A stretch of DNA of 64,000 nt. Origin: Rhodococcus gordoniae (lineage in GTDB: Bacteria; Actinomycetota; Actinomycetes; Mycobacteriales; Mycobacteriaceae). A program made the position numbers and the translations under genes. Of this stretch, positions 22,101 to 33,307 are shown one piece after another. The stretch spans positions 1 to 64,000 of the forward strand of contig NZ_LPZN01000018.1 of NCBI RefSeq assembly GCF_001646655.1. Direction: 5' to 3'. Each line of letters begins with the position of its first letter. The stretch's first letter is position 1. The notes beneath the pieces were generated by a model. It was given only the letters and a program-made list of their open reading frames with translations. It was not told the origin of the DNA and made no database searches.

Positions 22101-25100
22101 CACGTTCGCGACGCCTCCGGCCGCGCCGGTGACGAGAGTCACGACTGCGGATTCGGACGAGCGGGCTCCCCTCGGGGCCACCGTCCGTCATTCGGCCTCG
22201 GACACCGCATCCGTCTTCGCCGATCTCGCTGCGGCCTTCCGCGCCGAACCGATCGACGTGCTCGTCGCGGTCGCTGCGGTCGCGGTCACCGGCACCGGCG
22301 GGTCGACACAGGTCGATCTCGTGGTGGGCGCCGACGGGCGACGACTCGCATCTGCGGCCGGTACGTCCCGGACGGTCGGCGGCCTGCAGGTGCAGTATCC
22401 GGCGCGCATCGACCTGGACGGGGTCGGGGAACTCACCGGGCCCGAAGGGGCGGCCCCACTCGTCAAGGCCGTCAAGGAACAACTCCGTGCGGCGCTGCGC
22501 CGGTCGCCCGACGACGCGGTGACGGCTGGTCCCGACACGATGGTGACCCTGCACGGCGAACCACGCGCCGGGGACATGCGCGAGGCCTGGCGGTTGTCCG
22601 CCGAGTACGGGATCCGGCCCGTCTTCCGTACCGCACCGGAACATCGGCTCGAAATCCACGCCTCGTCGGTTGCGGGGGAACTCACCGTGACCCTCACCGC
22701 CGATCCCGCGCGCGTCCACGAAGACGAACTCGCCGACGTGGTCCGGACATGGACCGCGACGGTGGACGCACTCGCCCGGTACGCGGCACAACCCGGTATC
22801 GGCGGACTCACCCCCTCCGACCTGCCCCTCGTCGACGCGGATGCCGACGACATCGAGATATGGGAGCAGCGGTACCCGGGCCTCGAGGACGTGTGGCCGC
22901 TCACCCCGCTGCAGCAGGGCATGTTGTTCCACGCCCTGCTCGCGAGCGACGGCGTCGACGTGTACACGACCCAGTTCGTGCTCCGTCTCCGCGGTGATCT
23001 CGACACCGCCCGCTTGCACCGGGCCGCACAGACCCTGCTCGACCGTTACCCCAACCTGTGCGCGGCGTTCACCACGACGCGCAGCGGTGTGCCGGTGCAG
23101 GTCGTGCAGCGCGGGATCGAGGTTCCGTGGCGTGAGGTGGACGTCACCGAGGCCGGCGACCCGGACGCGATCGACGCGCGCATCGAGCAGGCGAAAGCAG
23201 AGGATCTCGCAACGCATTTCGTGATGGACCGCGCCCCGCTGCTGCGGTTCACCCTGTTCCGTGCCGCCTCGGACCGTGTCGATCTGCTCGTCACGAGCCA
23301 TCACATCCTCATCGACGGCTGGTCGATGCCGCTGCTGATGCGCGACATGCTCGTGCTGTACGCAGCCGACGCGGATCCGGCCGTGCTGCCGCCCGTCGCT
23401 CCCTATCGGGACTATCTCGAGTGGCTGCACGCACGGGATCACGCCGAATCGAGGGAGGCATGGAAGCGCTCGCTCGACGGCCTGGACGGTCCCACGACGA
23501 TCACCACGCTCGACACCGCTCGCGGGATCGAGGCGGGCATCGGCGAAGCCGGTTTCGAACTCACGCCGGACACCACGGCGAAGCTGTCCGCGACGGCGCG
23601 CCGACTCGGCGTCACCCTCAACACCATGGTGCAGACGGCATGGGGGCTGTTGCTCTCCCGGATGACCGACCGCGACGACGTCGTCTTCGGCGCCACCGTA
23701 TCCGGACGTCCGCCACAGCTACCCGGTATCGAGTCGATGGTCGGCCTGTTCCTCAACGCCGTCCCCGTCCGGGTGCGCATCGACCCGGACGAGACCGTCG
23801 CGAACCTGGCGTCGACGGTGCAACGCGAACAGGGCGCGCTCCTCGATCACCACTATCTCGGGTTGGCCGAGATCCAGGAGTCGGCCGGTGCGGACGCACT
23901 GTTCGACTCGCTCGTGGTCTTCGAATCGTTCCCGGTGGACGCGGCCGCCCTGTCGGAGGCGCGCTCCGGCATCGGTCTCGACGTCGCCGCCGTGGACGCG
24001 GCCAGCGGCACACACTATCCGCTGACACTCATGGTGGTCGCCGACGACCGGGTTCGGGTGACGGTGAAGTATCTGGAGGACGTGATCGGCGGGACCTTCG
24101 CGCGCGACGTGGCCGGCCGGCTGGAGGTCGTGCTCGACGCGTTCGCCGAGTCGGTCGACCGGCGGATCGGGCAGCTCGACGTGTCGACCGGACACGATCG
24201 GGCGCGTCTCGACCGATGGAATGCGACGGACGTCCCCGAACTGCTCGACGAGGCGACGCTGGTGTCGTTGTTCGAGGAGCAGGCGGCCCGCACCCCACAG
24301 GTGCCGGCGTTCGTGTTCGAGGACACCGAGTGGGACTACGCGACCTTCGACGCGGAAGCCAACCGGCTCGCCCGGCACCTCGTCGCACTGGGCGTGGGGC
24401 CGGAGACGCTCGTCGCGGTGGCGATGCGGCGCTCGCTCGAACTGCCGCTCGCGATCTACGCGATCGTCAAGGCCGGTGGTGGGTACGTACCCATCGACCC
24501 GGATCATCCCGCCGATCGCACCGCGCTCGTACTCGACGGGGCGCGTCCCGCATGCGTCCTCACCACGAGCCGTGACGGTGTCGACGTCGCGACGACCGTT
24601 CCGGTGATCGACGTGGACCGCCTCGACCTCGGTCACCTGCCCTCTCACCCTCTCGACGACTGCGAACGGCTCGGATCCCTGAGGCCTGACAACACGGCCT
24701 ACGTGATCTACACGTCGGGGTCGACGGGCCGTCCCAAGGGCGTCCAGATCACCCACCGGCAGGTCGCCAACCAGTTCCGCTGGGCGCAGCGCACATTCCC
24801 GCATTCTGTGGGGGATGTGGTCCTGCACAAGACTCCCGTCACCTTCGACATCTCCACATGGGAATTGTTCTGGCCGTTGCAGACCGGGGCGACGGTCGTG
24901 GTGGCCCGGCCCGACGGACACCGTGACCCGCAGTATCTCGCCGAGACGATCCGTCGCCGGTCGGTGAGCTCGGTGCATTTCGTGCCGTCCATGCTCGATG
25001 TCTTCTGCGAGTCCGCGGATTCCGGCGACCTCGTATCGCTGAAGTACGTCTTCGCGGCCGGGGAGGAACTGACCGCCGACACCGTCGACGCCTACCGGGC

Positions 25101-26805
25101 GATCGGCACGGCGGCACTCGTCAACTGGTACGGCCCTGCGGAAGCAACCGTGGTCACCAGTGTGGACACGGCCCGAGTGCACGGCCGGCCGGTGCCGATC
25201 GGTGCACCGGTCGCCAACACGACGGTGCACGTACTCGACAGTCGGCTCCGGCCGGTGCCGGTCGGAAGCGTCGGCGAACTGTACGTCGGGGGAGTGCAAC
25301 TCTCCCGCGGATACGCCCACGCAGCGGTTCTCACGGCGGAGCGTTTCGTCGCCGATCCCCGCAACACCGGAGCGCGGTTGTACCGCACCGGAGACCTCGT
25401 CCGGTGGAGAGAGGACGGCAGACTCGACTACCTCGGCCGGTCCGATTTCCAGGTCAAACTGCGCGGGCAGCGCATCGAGCTCGGTGAGATCGAAGCAGTG
25501 CTCGTATCGCGACCCGAGGTGGCGCGCGCCGTGGTCACCGTCGTCGCGGGACCGGACGGAGGCGACCGTCTCGCGGCCTATGTCGTCGCTGCCGAAGGAG
25601 TGTCGCTGGATGTCGGCGAACTCGCCGTGCATGCGCGGCATTCGCTGCCGTCGTACATGGTGCCTGCGGTCCTCGTGCCCTTGCACGAACTGCCGCTCAA
25701 CGCCAACGGCAAGCTCGACCGGAAGGCGCTTCCCACCCCGGTGATCGACACCGTCGCGTACACGGCGCCGCGTACTCCGCTCGAGGAGCTCGTCGCAGGC
25801 GTCGTCGAGGAGGTCCTCGGCGTCGAGAAGGTCGGTGTGGACGACGACTTCTTCGCGCTCGGCGGCAACTCGTTGAATGCGACGCAGGTCGCGAGCCGGC
25901 TCCGCGACAGCGTGGGCGCCGACGTCCGCGTCCAGTGGTTGTTCACCGACCCCACCGTCGCTGCACTGGCAGGACGCATCTCGGCCGAACGCGACGCCGG
26001 CGAGGAGTTCGATCCCTTCGCCGACAGCGCGATGCAGGTGCTGCTCCCGCTCCGGGCACGCGGTTCCCGGGCACCACTGTTCTGTGTCCATCCGATGTAC
26101 GGACTCGCGTGGACGTACTCGGGCCTGACCCGCTTCGTGCACGATCGGCCGATCTACGGCATCCAGTCGAAGGCGCTGTCGGAGGACGGATACCTGCCGG
26201 AGTCCCTGGCCGGGATGGCGGCGCGATATGTCGAGGAGATCCGGACGGTGCAGCCACACGGTCCGTACAACCTCATGGGCTGGTCGCTCGGTGGTGTGCT
26301 CGCGCACGAGATGGCCGTGCAACTGCAGGCGGCGGGGGAGAGCGTCGACTGCCTCGCCATGCTCGACAGCCATCTGAATCTCGATGTCGGCGACTTCCGG
26401 GGAGCGATCCGCGACGAGCTCGAACAGATCGGCGTCGTCCTCGACGACTCGGCCGACGTGACGAGCCTGTCGGACGAGCATCTCCAGCGCGTGATGGAGA
26501 CCGTTCCGCAGGAGATGGTCACGCTCACCGCGGAGCGTTTCCGCAATCTCTACGAGAGTGCGCTGCGATCGGCGGAACTCATCGCGTCGCACACCCCCGG
26601 GGTGTTCGAAGGAGACCTGATGTACTTCAGCGCGGCCGATCATCCGCCCGCCCAGGACGGTGCCGCGGGACGCTGGTCGCACCTGGTGACCGGAACCATC
26701 TCGGACGTTCCGATCGACTGTGTGCACGGCGCGATGACCACACCCGAGTCGCTGGCAGCGATCGGGCCGGTGCTCGAGGAACACCTCCACAGGGAGTGGA
26801 TGTAA
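10141..26805 (+). CDS. Five-module non-ribosomal peptide synthetase with degenerate epimerization domain and TE
   Basis: About 5554 residues from the chosen GTG at 10141, which has GAGGGA about 10 nt upstream; GTG 10099 (in a hairpin) and GTG 10144 are alternatives. Order: A1 (45-560), T1 (S587), C1 (HH at 770), A2 (1106-1620), T2 (S1648), C2 (HHISADA at 1832), A3 (2170-2680), T3 (S2710), C3 (HH at 2894), A4 (3229-3730), T4 (GGDS, S3763), an epimerization-like domain (3810-4230), C4 starting PLTPLQQGM at 4255 (HH at 4387), A5 (4707-5210), T5 (S5244), TE (GWSLGG, S5382; candidate H5529). Pockets: A1 D-A-F-V-L-A-G-I-M, A2 D-V-W-D-F-I-L-V-S, A3 D-L-W-H-L-I-L-V-S, A4 D-A-L-F-M-G-V-C-I, A5 D-I-W-H-F-A-W-V-V. 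Substrates are not assigned. The E-like domain lacks its HH dyad and the EGHGRE glutamate. Predicted product: a pentapeptide released by the TE. Confidence 0.93.
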   Translation: MVSEFSREVGGQQGDEARTNLDDVRNADPARTDRGSRPRRRPARRRGPRAVLLPQLLAAAVERDPAATAVVFGDRSLTYAELDAASSRTARLLIDRGIGPEDVVAVSLARSIESVLAVWSVAKSGAAFVPVDPNYPADRIEFMIADSGARLGLTRAAAVAALPETVEWIALDDPQTITDADALPSAPVSFDERVLPLRAENPAYVIYTSGSTGRPKGVPVTHTGLDDLAQEVAARFDLTPQSRVLHVASPSFDASVFEWLMTISVGATMVVAPPTVFGGDELAELLRRERVTHAVITPAVLTSIDPSTLTDLEMVLSAGEACPPDVVERWAPGRRFFNGYGPTESTIMTHCSGPLEPGRPVTIGTPVRNLSASVLDARLNPVAPGVAGELYVSGTALARGYRGRPGLTAERFVAGPGGTRLYRTGDLVRTSRGTNGELIYLGRNDFQVKIRGFRVELGEIDAALAACDGVDFAMTVGRETPAGQAQLVSYLHSSEGAGIDTRVVTEEISNALPSHMVPSVIVVLDEIPLTPSGKVDRAALPDPDPVTVEFRPPVTDTEIAVAEEFATLLGLERVGLDDDFFDLGGNSLVATRVAARLGERLDTRVPARLLFEGSTVAALAALIEPLGTGGRIPLTAGTRPETIPLSLAQQRMWFLSRFDTGSAANNIPVALRLRGALDVDALRAAIADLVDRHETLRTVYPDRDGVGSQVILPPSAATPTVRVEDVPVSEVENRVLRTVSAGFDVTTEVPLRLELLRVAPDEHVLVIVVHHIAADGASTEPFVRDLVTAYLARTAGAVPGWQPLAVQYADYTLWQRAVLGSEDDPDSPVAKEIAYWTSVLADLPDRLELPTDRPRPVEASGRGATVDFEIDPALHAAVAELGRAAGCSPFMVVHAAFAVLLSRISGARDIAIGTPVAGRGEQALDDLIGMFVNTLVLRTDITPDLSCAELLHRVRDTDIDAFAHADLPFERLVEILDPVRSAGHHPLFQVALFFQNMAQPELALRDLELVPVDLGGSIAKFDLQLTVTPREVDGRPAGIGAQFTYATDLFDDSTVRALAERLVSVLGAFASDADIPVGEIDLLTPHERHALTVGVNATDHPTDTGTLLSRYRAQVDRVPGATAVLFGDESLTYAEFDARVNRLARHLISSGVGPESLVALGIRRSIDLVVAMYAVVTAGGAYVPLDPDHPADRIGHILDTARPVCVLSTSADTGDLPEGIAPILLDTLETDGYDAHPVREDELRGTVQPASPAYVIFTSGSTGRPKGVSVPHEAIVNQLEWMAAEYDIAGSDVYLQKTATTFDVSLWGYFLPLRTGGTLVVAPHDAHRDPAWVADAVTRHRVTLTDFVPSMLTVFAAQAPAGSCASLRHVFVIGEALPPETVSAFRRLGDAALHNLYGPTEAAVSATYWPADGDGHAVPIGVPEWNVQVYVLDSGLAPTPVGTPGELYLGGVQLARGYEKRPDLSSDRFVASPLGRPGSRMYRTGDLVRWRRTAAGELVLDYLGRTDFQVKFRGQRIELGEIETALLGCAEVSQAVALVVPTSTGEQLVAYVVPAPGHTVDRAALLDAVKKTLPSYMVPSAVVALDEFPLNTSGKLDRKALPAPVFEAREFRAARTPIEEIVAGVYADVLGVARVGADDDFFELGGNSLVATRVASRISDALGTRVPVRELFESPTVAALAVRLESRGTGEDRPRLEARPRPERVPLSLAQQRMWFLNRFDPDSPAYNLPVALRITGSLDARALEAAVADVIDRHEILRTVYPESEDGPVQVVLPAAGAVPDLTPVEVVPGDLEAAVTALAVAGFDVTADAPLRARLFRLDADDHVLAFVVHHISADASSMAPLTRDLMTAYMSRLAGERPSWTPLPVQYADYSLWQREVLGSESDADSVAAAQIRYWVETLDGLPDQLELPIDRPRPPVQSLRGRRVPLRIPADVHSALSSLSRERGASLFMTFHAALAVLLSRLSASSDVAVGTPIAGRGEARLDDVIGMFVNTLVFRTRVDDDARFGELLDRVREIDLDAYANADLPFERIVEILNPTRSQARHPLFQVGLSFQNVERSSLELPGLTVTGLDIETEISQFDLHFIVADHYAEDGSPLGVGGFVTYATDLFDESTVVRFTELLETVLRAVTADPHVVVGDIDLLGEADRRRLAELDDTDRTTDGSATLVTLFDEQVARRPDAVALVSGDRHWTYAELDTEVNRLAHMLLERGVGTEDRVALLLPRCAELPIAMYAVAKTGAAYVPIDPAMPVARVEYILETSAPTVVLTNGDARRTCALDLPKIVDLDEIDTARYPSGPVLDAHRSSPLRPDDLAYVIFTSGSTGRPKGVAVGHRAVTNQLLWKAEEFDLGPDDVVLLKTASTFDLSVWEFWSAPTTGGRLVVARPDGHQDPDYLLATMQEQGVTVVHLVPSMLEMLMTASEGSLPESVRAVLAIGEALPATTARAFRRTHRAALFNLYGPTEAAVSVTSHEVDDADEHVVPIGTPEWNTRVHILDRRLHPVPAGVIGELYLAGIQLARGYQDRPALTADRFVADPFGPAGTRMYRTGDLAVLRTDGEIEYRGRSDFQVKIRGFRIELEEIESALRRLDDIAAAVVTAHHDARLGDRLVAYLVPAAGAVVDTGRVAEALARELPGYMIPGAFVVLTELPLTANGKLHRAALPAPVFESTEFRAPTTTIEQTVAGVFADVLGVDRIGLDDDFFDLGGNSLLATQVVARLGKTSGLRVPVRALFEAPGVGALAARLEQFSAVEHHEPLVPVIRPVEIPLSLAQQRMWFVNQFDTSSPAYNVAAAVRLSGSLDAEALQHAVNDVVARHETLRTRYPRGTEGPIQQILPAVEATVRLEPVDVTETDLPARVHDIVARGFDVTTEIPVRLALFRLAATEHVLVTVVHHISADGWSVGPLTRDLVVAYSARSTGAVPAWAALPIQYADFALWQRRMLGSEDDPASVLAGQAAYWKNALAGIADEIALPTDRPRPPVQSMRGGKVRFVVDPSTHHGLTEVARTHNATLFMVLHAALAGFLHRITGDVDIAIGTPVAGRGHEELDDLIGMFVNTLVLRTAPRGDRSFADLLAEARETDLDAFAHADIPFERLVEILAPERSTARQPLFQVALSFENLGRTGFDLPGLSFGIVDSDIDVAKFDLSLTLAEQFDQAGEPAGMAAEFSYARDLFDENTIDGFARRFVRFLDGVLTDTDRAIGDVDILDADERARLAGVRGAESVEPQTLSRLLSLAVAGGPDRTAVRCGDEALTYRELDEQTNRLARVLLDHGAGPETFVGLAFPRSIDMIRAVWAVAKTGAAYVPIDPDYPADRITYMLEDSGTRLGVTSSAHVGRLPDAEWLVLDDDEFRDRCDRMSSEPIEATELHGAIRVGNAAYVIYTSGSTGRPKGVVSTHAGLANLARAQCETFRITADARTLQFASPSFDASVLEMLLAVGAGATMVIVPPAIYGGEELAAVLRREAVTHAFVTPAALATVDPSGLGELEAVMVGGEAYSSDLVTRWGSDRRFYNVYGPTETTCITTSSEPLVPGGAMPIGHPLRGVGAHVLDARLHPVPLGVTGELYLSGPALTRGYHRRAGLTSERFVASPFGDGQRLYRTGDLVRWAAGGELEYVGRADQQVKIRGFRIELGEVDAAFVAHPDVDFAATLGHETAAGAVVLVTYVKPCEARTVDTDELLGFVAGSLPDYMVPTAVVVIDRVPLTPVGKLDKKALPEPVFASTERRAPSTPAETAIAGIFAEILGVDEIGADDSFFALGGDSIVSIQFVARARTLGFELSPRDVFERKTVAALAELVDAGAATEAGEAEADPAAEDTAPRTPEIARVRAGGHHGVTSVVIEMPGGVDDDGPAECLTAVLAAHPLLRLVVPREVDESPRVVAASALDISKVLRHQVIEGPLALEEIVDRVVREAADRLDPAAGIVVQFVRVSAGDSDLLVAVGDAVAVDGVSWQVLADDLAAAWTARAAGRTPTVAAEKVSARAWSNTFATPPAAPVTRVTTADSDERAPLGATVRHSASDTASVFADLAAAFRAEPIDVLVAVAAVAVTGTGGSTQVDLVVGADGRRLASAAGTSRTVGGLQVQYPARIDLDGVGELTGPEGAAPLVKAVKEQLRAALRRSPDDAVTAGPDTMVTLHGEPRAGDMREAWRLSAEYGIRPVFRTAPEHRLEIHASSVAGELTVTLTADPARVHEDELADVVRTWTATVDALARYAAQPGIGGLTPSDLPLVDADADDIEIWEQRYPGLEDVWPLTPLQQGMLFHALLASDGVDVYTTQFVLRLRGDLDTARLHRAAQTLLDRYPNLCAAFTTTRSGVPVQVVQRGIEVPWREVDVTEAGDPDAIDARIEQAKAEDLATHFVMDRAPLLRFTLFRAASDRVDLLVTSHHILIDGWSMPLLMRDMLVLYAADADPAVLPPVAPYRDYLEWLHARDHAESREAWKRSLDGLDGPTTITTLDTARGIEAGIGEAGFELTPDTTAKLSATARRLGVTLNTMVQTAWGLLLSRMTDRDDVVFGATVSGRPPQLPGIESMVGLFLNAVPVRVRIDPDETVANLASTVQREQGALLDHHYLGLAEIQESAGADALFDSLVVFESFPVDAAALSEARSGIGLDVAAVDAASGTHYPLTLMVVADDRVRVTVKYLEDVIGGTFARDVAGRLEVVLDAFAESVDRRIGQLDVSTGHDRARLDRWNATDVPELLDEATLVSLFEEQAARTPQVPAFVFEDTEWDYATFDAEANRLARHLVALGVGPETLVAVAMRRSLELPLAIYAIVKAGGGYVPIDPDHPADRTALVLDGARPACVLTTSRDGVDVATTVPVIDVDRLDLGHLPSHPLDDCERLGSLRPDNTAYVIYTSGSTGRPKGVQITHRQVANQFRWAQRTFPHSVGDVVLHKTPVTFDISTWELFWPLQTGATVVVARPDGHRDPQYLAETIRRRSVSSVHFVPSMLDVFCESADSGDLVSLKYVFAAGEELTADTVDAYRAIGTAALVNWYGPAEATVVTSVDTARVHGRPVPIGAPVANTTVHVLDSRLRPVPVGSVGELYVGGVQLSRGYAHAAVLTAERFVADPRNTGARLYRTGDLVRWREDGRLDYLGRSDFQVKLRGQRIELGEIEAVLVSRPEVARAVVTVVAGPDGGDRLAAYVVAAEGVSLDVGELAVHARHSLPSYMVPAVLVPLHELPLNANGKLDRKALPTPVIDTVAYTAPRTPLEELVAGVVEEVLGVEKVGVDDDFFALGGNSLNATQVASRLRDSVGADVRVQWLFTDPTVAALAGRISAERDAGEEFDPFADSAMQVLLPLRARGSRAPLFCVHPMYGLAWTYSGLTRFVHDRPIYGIQSKALSEDGYLPESLAGMAARYVEEIRTVQPHGPYNLMGWSLGGVLAHEMAVQLQAAGESVDCLAMLDSHLNLDVGDFRGAIRDELEQIGVVLDDSADVTSLSDEHLQRVMETVPQEMVTLTAERFRNLYESALRSAELIASHTPGVFEGDLMYFSAADHPPAQDGAAGRWSHLVTGTISDVPIDCVHGAMTTPESLAAIGPVLEEHLHREWM

Positions 26806-26935
26806 CGAGTTGCTCCCGGACGACGACGCATGTAACTGTACGTAGGCCGCCATCGGGTAGGTTCCGTTCGAGCATCGGACCGCACCGCGCCCGACGCCGA
26901 CCACCACTGCCTATTCGAAAAGGTGAGAGAACCGT

Positions 26936-28003
26936 ATGAGGCATCCGATGCGAGGATCCGGACGACTTCGCGTACTGACCGTCGGCGCGGCATGCGCAGT
27001 TTTCTCGGCTGCGTTGTCTGTGGCTCCGGCAATTGCCCAGCCGGCAGACCCTGTGGCCGAGAACCAACAGCCGCTCCAGTCGGTGACCAGCGAAAACGGC
27101 TCGAAGATCACCCGTATCGAAAACTACGGCGAGCAGCAGCTGCTCGTCTACGTCTACTCCGCCTCGATGGACAAGGAGATCCTGCTCGACGTCTGGCGTC
27201 CCGCCGACACCAGCGAGCCGCGCCCGACGCTGTATCTCCTCAACGGAGCCGGTGGTGGCGAGGACAGCGCGACCTGGCGCTTCCGCACCGACGCGATCGA
27301 GTTCATGAAGGACAAGAACGTCAACGTCGTCTCCCCGGTCGGTGGCAAATGGAGTTATTACACCGACTGGAAGGAAGAGGACCCGGTTCTCGGTGTCAAC
27401 AAGTGGGAGACCTTCCTGACGAAGGAGATCCCGCCGCTGATCGACGCGGCGCTCGGTACGAACGGGATCAACGCGATCGCGGGTCTGTCGTCCTCGGGTA
27501 CGTCGGTCCTGCAGCTGCCCATCGCTGCACCCGGCCTGTACCAGGGCGTCGCGGCGTACAGCGGCTGCGCCCAGACTTCCGACCCGATCGGGCAGCAGTT
27601 CGTCAAGCTCGTCGTCGAGACCTGGGGTGGCGGCGACACCCGCAACATGTGGGGTGAGTTGAACGATCCGGCCTGGGCAGAGAACGATCCCTACGTGCAC
27701 GCCGAGGAGCTGCGCGGTCTCGATCTCTACATCTCCAACGGCACGGGCCTGCCGGGGCGCTACGACACCCTGAACGGTCCGGAGATCGACGGCCAGGTCG
27801 ACGTGCTCGCCAACCAGATCGTGGTCGGCGGCGTCATCGAAGCGGCGACCAACTACTGCACGCACAACCTCCGTACCCGCCTCGACGAGCTGGACATCCC
27901 CGCCACCTACAACTTCCGCGACTCCGGCACCCATTCGTGGGGTTACTGGCAGGACGATCTGAAGGACTCGTGGCCGGTGCTGCAGAAGGCCCTCGGCCTC
28001 TGA
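26936..28003 (+). CDS. Secreted antigen-85-like mycolyltransferase / esterase
   Basis: 355-residue alpha/beta hydrolase of the antigen 85 type, which moves mycolic acids from trehalose monomycolate to trehalose or arabinogalactan outside the membrane. The N-terminus is a signal peptide: basic start, hydrophobic core, AIA-Q site near residue 34. The nucleophile elbow is GLSSSG with S185, and the C-terminus has GTHSWGYW with the likely catalytic H333, matching the GTHSWxYW block of antigen 85. ATG 26936 follows AAAGGTGAG; ATG 26948 is an alternative. It lies 130 bp after the large NRPS on the same strand, so it may have its own promoter or be co-transcribed. A paralogue is at 51055. Mycolyl transfer is inferred from family resemblance; another acyl donor is possible. 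Confidence 0.85.
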   Translation: MRHPMRGSGRLRVLTVGAACAVFSAALSVAPAIAQPADPVAENQQPLQSVTSENGSKITRIENYGEQQLLVYVYSASMDKEILLDVWRPADTSEPRPTLYLLNGAGGGEDSATWRFRTDAIEFMKDKNVNVVSPVGGKWSYYTDWKEEDPVLGVNKWETFLTKEIPPLIDAALGTNGINAIAGLSSSGTSVLQLPIAAPGLYQGVAAYSGCAQTSDPIGQQFVKLVVETWGGGDTRNMWGELNDPAWAENDPYVHAEELRGLDLYISNGTGLPGRYDTLNGPEIDGQVDVLANQIVVGGVIEAATNYCTHNLRTRLDELDIPATYNFRDSGTHSWGYWQDDLKDSWPVLQKALGL

Positions 28004-28034
28004 CCGTCCTCGTCGGTCGGTTCGTGTGACCGAC

Positions 28035-28076
28035 CGGAAAGGCCCCTACCGCTTCCGGGCGGTAGGGGCCTTTCCG
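28035..28076. terminator. Bidirectional terminator between convergent genes
   Basis: An 18-bp perfect stem, 28035-28052 with 28059-28076, and a 6-nt loop. The arms carry AAA and TTT near their bases, so it can work on both strands. It sits between the mycolyltransferase (+) and the lipase (-). Confidence 0.85.
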
Positions 28077-28125
28077 TGTCGACGAGCGAATCGCCGGGTG
28101 GCCGTGGCGACCGAGGTCGCCGACG

Positions 28126-29190
28126 CTATCCGTTCTCGGGTAGGTCGCACGGCACCGCGTGGGCCGCAGCGTATCCGGGGTCGAGCGCCGACTTCACGAG
28201 GTGGAGTGATTCGGGTCGTACGAGGATCGTGGAGTGGTCGGCGGGCGAATCCGGGCAGCCGTCCTGAACCCACACGTTGTGGACCTCGGCGTCCGGTCCC
28301 GGGCGCAGGAACGAGCTCTCGGGCGGTGTGACGATCTGATCGTGGCGCGTCGCGATCGAGGTGTAGGTCACGCCGGGAAGCGTGTCGCCACCCTCGTTGA
28401 GATTGCTGAGCATGCGCGACCCGATCAGCTGCTGCTGCCCGGCCGCGCCGAGATTGCTCCCGCGGAACAGCAACTCGGCCACGGCATCGTTGCCGTTCGT
28501 CACGCCGAGCACCGCGAGCACCGTGTACAGCTGCTGCAGGCCGTTGAAGGTGGTGCCGTGATTCGTCGCGCCCAGCATGACGAGGTTCCGGACCGGGTTG
28601 CGGGAGGGATCCGTCGCGTCCGTCCCACCCTCGAACTTGAGGTACTGACGGGAGACGACGCCGCCCTGCGAGTGGCCGACCAGATCCACCTGTTCGGAGC
28701 CGGTGTGCTCGCGAACGGCATCGACGAACGTTCCGAGTTCCACGGCGGACCGTTCGATGTCCGAGACACCCCAGACCGTGCGCTCGGGATCGAAGTATCC
28801 CTGCGCAGCGCCGTAGTTCAACGCGTATACGCAGTAGCCGAGCCGTGCGAGTTCGGGAGCGACGTAGACCCATGTGGGGTACATGCCCGTCCCGGTGCCG
28901 TGCACGAGGACGACCGGCCGGGGATGGTCCGGCGACGGGACGCAACCGAGGTCGTTGGCTCCCTCGACCCCCTCGCCCATCGTGCTCAACAGGGTCGCGA
29001 GGGGGCTCCCCGGAGCGTCTGCCGAGGTGGGCAGGGGAACCGGATCGGGCACGGTGATGGTAGGCGCCGGCTCGGCCGGCGCGGCAGGGGCAGGATCGGC
29101 CGCCGATATCGCCGGGGTGGCGAACATCGACGACGCAAGGGCGAGGGCAGCAGTGGCTGTGGCTACGACGCTGCGACGCGCACGGATCAT
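28126..29190 (-). CDS. Secreted triacylglycerol lipase-like alpha/beta hydrolase
   Basis: 354-residue exported hydrolase of the bacterial lipase class 2 type. Signal peptide residues 1-30 end AISA, followed by a Pro/Ala-rich linker (about 31-60), then an alpha/beta fold. It has an oxyanion-type VLVHGTG at about 94-100 and the lipase elbow GHSQGG with nucleophile S174; a likely catalytic His lies in DHSTIL near the C-terminus. ATG 29190 has AGGAG 5 nt upstream on the minus strand. It lies 100 bp downstream of the exporter permease on the same strand, so co-transcription is possible. Likely substrates are lipid or ester bonds outside the membrane; a thioester or lipopeptide substrate cannot be excluded. 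Confidence 0.85.
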   Translation of the reverse strand: MIRARRSVVATATAALALASSMFATPAISAADPAPAAPAEPAPTITVPDPVPLPTSADAPGSPLATLLSTMGEGVEGANDLGCVPSPDHPRPVVLVHGTGTGMYPTWVYVAPELARLGYCVYALNYGAAQGYFDPERTVWGVSDIERSAVELGTFVDAVREHTGSEQVDLVGHSQGGVVSRQYLKFEGGTDATDPSRNPVRNLVMLGATNHGTTFNGLQQLYTVLAVLGVTNGNDAVAELLFRGSNLGAAGQQQLIGSRMLSNLNEGGDTLPGVTYTSIATRHDQIVTPPESSFLRPGPDAEVHNVWVQDGCPDSPADHSTILVRPESLHLVKSALDPGYAAAHAVPCDLPENG

Positions 29191-29290
29191 CGGTACTCCT
29201 CGACGAACATGGGGATCGTATGTTCGTGCTGGTTGGGGGATCGCCGAGTAGGTTAGCAGCCCGTCGGGGGACGTTCCGGGCAGCGGAAGA

Positions 29291-30142
29291 TCAATTCTGT
29301 TCGACCGAGCGCCGGTAACCGACGACGGCGGGGACCACGAAGACCGCCACCATCCCCACCGACCACGCGACCGTCTTCAGGAAGGGCTCGGCGACAGGCC
29401 CTCCCATCGCCAGCGCGCGCATCGTGTCGATCGCGCAGGACATCGGCTGGTTCGCCACGACGGGTTGCAACCAGCTCGGATACGCCATGACCGGCACGAA
29501 CCCCGAGTTGAAGAACATGAGCAGGGTGCACAGGATCGAGACGGTCTCGACCAGGGGTGTGCGCCCCGGCAGGGTCGCCAGAGCGGTCACCATCATCGCG
29601 AAGCCCAGACCGAAGATCAGTGGGACCACGAGGATGAGCAGGGTGGGACCGAGGCCCTGGGTGAACCGGAAGCCCAGCGCCATGCCGGCGGCGAAGATCA
29701 CGAGAGAGGTGACGAACACGCGCACCATCTCGGCCGTCAACCGGCCCACGAGCCCCGCCGAACGATGAACGGGCAGCGTGTGGAATCGGCTCAGCAGGCC
29801 GGAATCACGTTCGGTGCGCAATCCCACCGCGCTGACCACCGAACCGAACATCGCGCCGACGAGCACGACCATGGGGACGGTGCCGAAGATCGACGAATAT
29901 CCGGTCGCGGCAGTGATGCTGTCACCGAGCACGATACGGAACATCACGAGCGTCAGCGCCGGATAGACGAGCGCCTGGATCATCGTGGCGGGATCGCGGG
30001 CCCACCTCAGCAGCAGCCGTCCGCACTGGAGACGGCTGTGCTCCCACAGGGCACCGAGCGAACGCTCGCCGCGGATGCGATCCGGCTCCGGGTAGGCGAA
30101 GCCGTGGCCCGGCCCCCGCGACGTCTCGACGGTTCCGCTCAT
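29291..30142 (-). CDS. DrrC-like ABC-2 type exporter permease
   Basis: 283-residue membrane protein of the ABC-2 / daunorubicin-resistance permease family. About six hydrophobic segments are visible, for example VYPALTLVMFRIVL, VPMVVLVGAMFGSVVSAVGL, MVTALATLPG and the C-terminal VGMVAVFVVPAVVGY. The family motif of a glycine/proline-rich stretch before a late helix is present (FFNSGFVPVMAYP). It starts 4 nt after the other permease, so the two are translated as one unit and should form a heterodimeric channel driven by the ATPase encoded two genes upstream. The substrate cannot be read from sequence; family members export antibiotics or complex lipids. Confidence 0.85.
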   Translation of the reverse strand: MSGTVETSRGPGHGFAYPEPDRIRGERSLGALWEHSRLQCGRLLLRWARDPATMIQALVYPALTLVMFRIVLGDSITAATGYSSIFGTVPMVVLVGAMFGSVVSAVGLRTERDSGLLSRFHTLPVHRSAGLVGRLTAEMVRVFVTSLVIFAAGMALGFRFTQGLGPTLLILVVPLIFGLGFAMMVTALATLPGRTPLVETVSILCTLLMFFNSGFVPVMAYPSWLQPVVANQPMSCAIDTMRALAMGGPVAEPFLKTVAWSVGMVAVFVVPAVVGYRRSVEQN

Positions 30143-30146
30143 CGCC

Positions 30147-30994
30147 TCACGCCCGTCTCGTCGCGGCCCATACGGCCCCCGGAATGCAGATCACGGCCAG
30201 CCCGATCATCCAGAACAGACTCGGGCGGAAGACCTCCCAGGTCACCCCGTCCTGGGCCATGTCGCGCATCGCGAAGGAGAACTGGGAGATCGGCTGGTTG
30301 CGGACGAACGGCCTGATCCACTCGGGGAACCCTTCCTCGGGCACGAAACCGCACGACAGCATCCCGAGGATCAACTGCGGCAGGGTCAGCGCCTGCGCGG
30401 TCGCTTCGGGGCTCCGGGACAGACAGCCGATCGCATCGGCGCCCAGGCACAACAGCACGCTGATGATCAGTGCGGTCGCGCAGAACAACACCGCCTGCCC
30501 GAGCCCTGCGGAGAAACGGAAACCGATCAGATAACCGAATCCGATCGCGGCCGCCAGGGAGATGACCGATCGCACCGTGCTCGCCGTCATCCGCGACGCC
30601 AACGGCGCCGCGGCGGCGACGGGCATCGTCTGCAGGCGGGAGGTCACACCGGTCGTGCCCTCCTGCGCCGCCAGCTGCGCCGCGGAGATGGCGGTGAACG
30701 CCATCGACTGCAACACGATGATGGGCATGAGGAACTGCGCGTAGTCGATGCCCTGCAGCTGCATGACGAACTTGAGCGGCAGGTAGAAACCCAGGCCGAA
30801 GACGAACGGTGCCAGGACCGCGAGGACCAGCTCGCCGTATCTGGCCATCGTGCGCAGCGAACGGACCGTCAGCACCCACCACTGGTCGAGGGAGGACGGG
30901 GTGATCCGGCGGTGCGCGCCGCCCCGGCGTGACGGAGGAGCGAACGAGGAGGACTCCGGTGAGCTTGCCACCGTCACCTCGTCGGTGCGGGCGG

Positions 30995-30998
<4 letters not shown>
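30147..30998 (-). CDS. DrrB-like ABC-2 type exporter permease
   Basis: 283-residue membrane permease, paralogous in layout to the following gene. A cytoplasmic N-terminus rich in Ser, Arg and Thr (about 1-50) precedes about six membrane spans. The block LGMLSCGFVPEEGFPEWIRPFVRNQPISQF matches the conserved loop FVPVMAYPSWLQPVVANQPMS of its partner. The GTG start overlaps the TGA of the ATPase gene (GTGA at 30995-30998), so the two are translationally coupled. With the neighbouring ATPase and second permease it makes a complete DrrABC-type exporter. Confidence 0.85.
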
Positions 30999-32095
<1,097 letters not shown>

Positions 32096-32535
32096 ATCAC
32101 ACCCCGCCGTAGATCTCGGTCCCTGTCGGGGACGGGTCGGTCCGTCACCGTCGGAATCGTACCGGGACGCACGGTTCCGGGAGGTGCGGACGGACACGCT
32201 CGTCCGCGTCCGCAGGTCAGGACCGGACGCCGAGATCGTCGCGATGATCGACGAGGCGGCGGGCCCGGTGGTGGAGTGCGCACGTGTCTCGCGCCCGGCG
32301 GCCTCGACGTCGTCGCGGCGCAGTGCCTGCAGCAGCCGTTCGTGGGACGCGACCGCCTCCGTTCCCCGGCCGCGATCGCGCAGGCCCCTCCCGGCCCCGG
32401 TCCCGTCCCGGCGGATACGATGGAGCGGCTGCGCCGGTCCGGACACTGCCGAGGAACCCCATCGGCCAGGCTCGATCGCGCAGACCCGACCGCGTGGCGT
32501 GCCCTGTGGAGGCGCACATCACGCACCGTCGTGAG
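32096..32535. other. Gap between exporter ATPase and S10 promoter; possible regulator remnant
   Basis: No intact gene is recognised. On the minus strand at 32276-32344 the frame reads HERLLQALRRDDVEAAGRETRAH, shortened here to its key residues H, LLQALR, D, EAA and RAH, which resembles the C-terminal helix of FCD-domain GntR-type regulators. The rest of such a protein is absent in all frames, so this is either a decayed fragment or chance. Confidence 0.3.
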
Positions 32536-32564
32536 TTGAACTCTCGGCCGTGCTCCTGCATACT
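32536..32564 (+). promoter_or_regulatory. Putative promoter of the S10 ribosomal operon
   Basis: TTGAAC (32536-32541) and CATACT (32559-32564) are 17 bp apart, a good match to a housekeeping sigma-factor promoter. Transcription from about 32571 would give a leader of roughly 385 nt before rpsJ, with no recognised gene in it. A long leader fits the autoregulated S10 operons of other bacteria, but no known protein-binding structure was identified. Confidence 0.5.
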
Positions 32565-32956
32565 GGTCGGGTTGCCTTGACCGGGCCATGGATGTTTCGC
32601 GGCTCGGATCGGGAAAGACGTGACAGTCGCGGATCGAGCCTCACGGCCTGGTCGCGGCCACATGCAAGACGGAAGCAGTACCCCTGTGTGCTCCTGCGAG
32701 CACAGCCGGTTCCGTTCCTTGCGGTGTCGAAGCCTACGAGTCTCGACGCCGGGGAATGAGCGGCGGGCCGACACGCCCGACCGCGTGGGCCGGAGAACAA
32801 TGACAGATGAACAGCGGCAAGCGGATCGGATACGTCCGGCTCGCACTGTGTTTCGAGTGCTGTTCTCGGTCGCCGTTCCTCGGGGAACTGTGCAGACGAG
32901 GTGATTTCCCGGCTCCGCCGGGGATCACGAAACGCGGCAAGAAAAGGACACTAAGC

Positions 32957-33262
32957 GTGGCGGGACAGAAGATCCGCATCAGGCTCAAGGCCTATGACCA
33001 CGAGGCGATCGACGCATCTGCGCGCAAGATCGTCGAGACGGTGACCCGTACGGGTGCCCGCGTGGTCGGCCCGGTGCCGTTGCCCACTGAAAAGAACGTG
33101 TACTGCGTCATCCGCTCGCCGCACAAGTACAAGGACTCGCGCGAGCACTTCGAGATGCGGACGCACAAGCGGCTCATCGACATCCTCGACCCGACGCCGA
33201 AGACCGTCGACGCGCTCATGCGCATCGATCTCCCGGCAAGCGTCGACGTCAACATTCAGTGA
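32957..33262 (+). CDS. rpsJ: 30S ribosomal protein S10
   Basis: 101 residues, full family length, beginning [19 protein letters not shown]10 sits in the head of the small subunit and in other bacteria also acts in antitermination as NusE. The GTG at 32957 gives the conserved N-terminus; an upstream in-frame extension has no homology. First gene of the S10 operon, with a long leader before it and rplC 45 nt after it. Confidence 0.97.
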   Translation: MAGQKIRIRLKAYDHEAIDASARKIVETVTRTGARVVGPVPLPTEKNVYCVIRSPHKYKDSREHFEMRTHKRLIDILDPTPKTVDALMRIDLPASVDVNIQ

Positions 33263-33307
33263 CATTCGATTACAGCGAGCTTGTGAAAGACGCAGCGGAG
33301 ACAACAC

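Noticed and set aside
23719-26907. Long minus-strand open frame opposite the end of the large NRPS
   Set aside because: Same reason: antisense shadow of A5-T5-TE with no recognisable domain.
32096-32446. Extension of the exporter ATPase gene upstream to 32446
   Set aside because: The added 117 residues have no ABC homology, and GTG 32095 gives the expected N-terminus.
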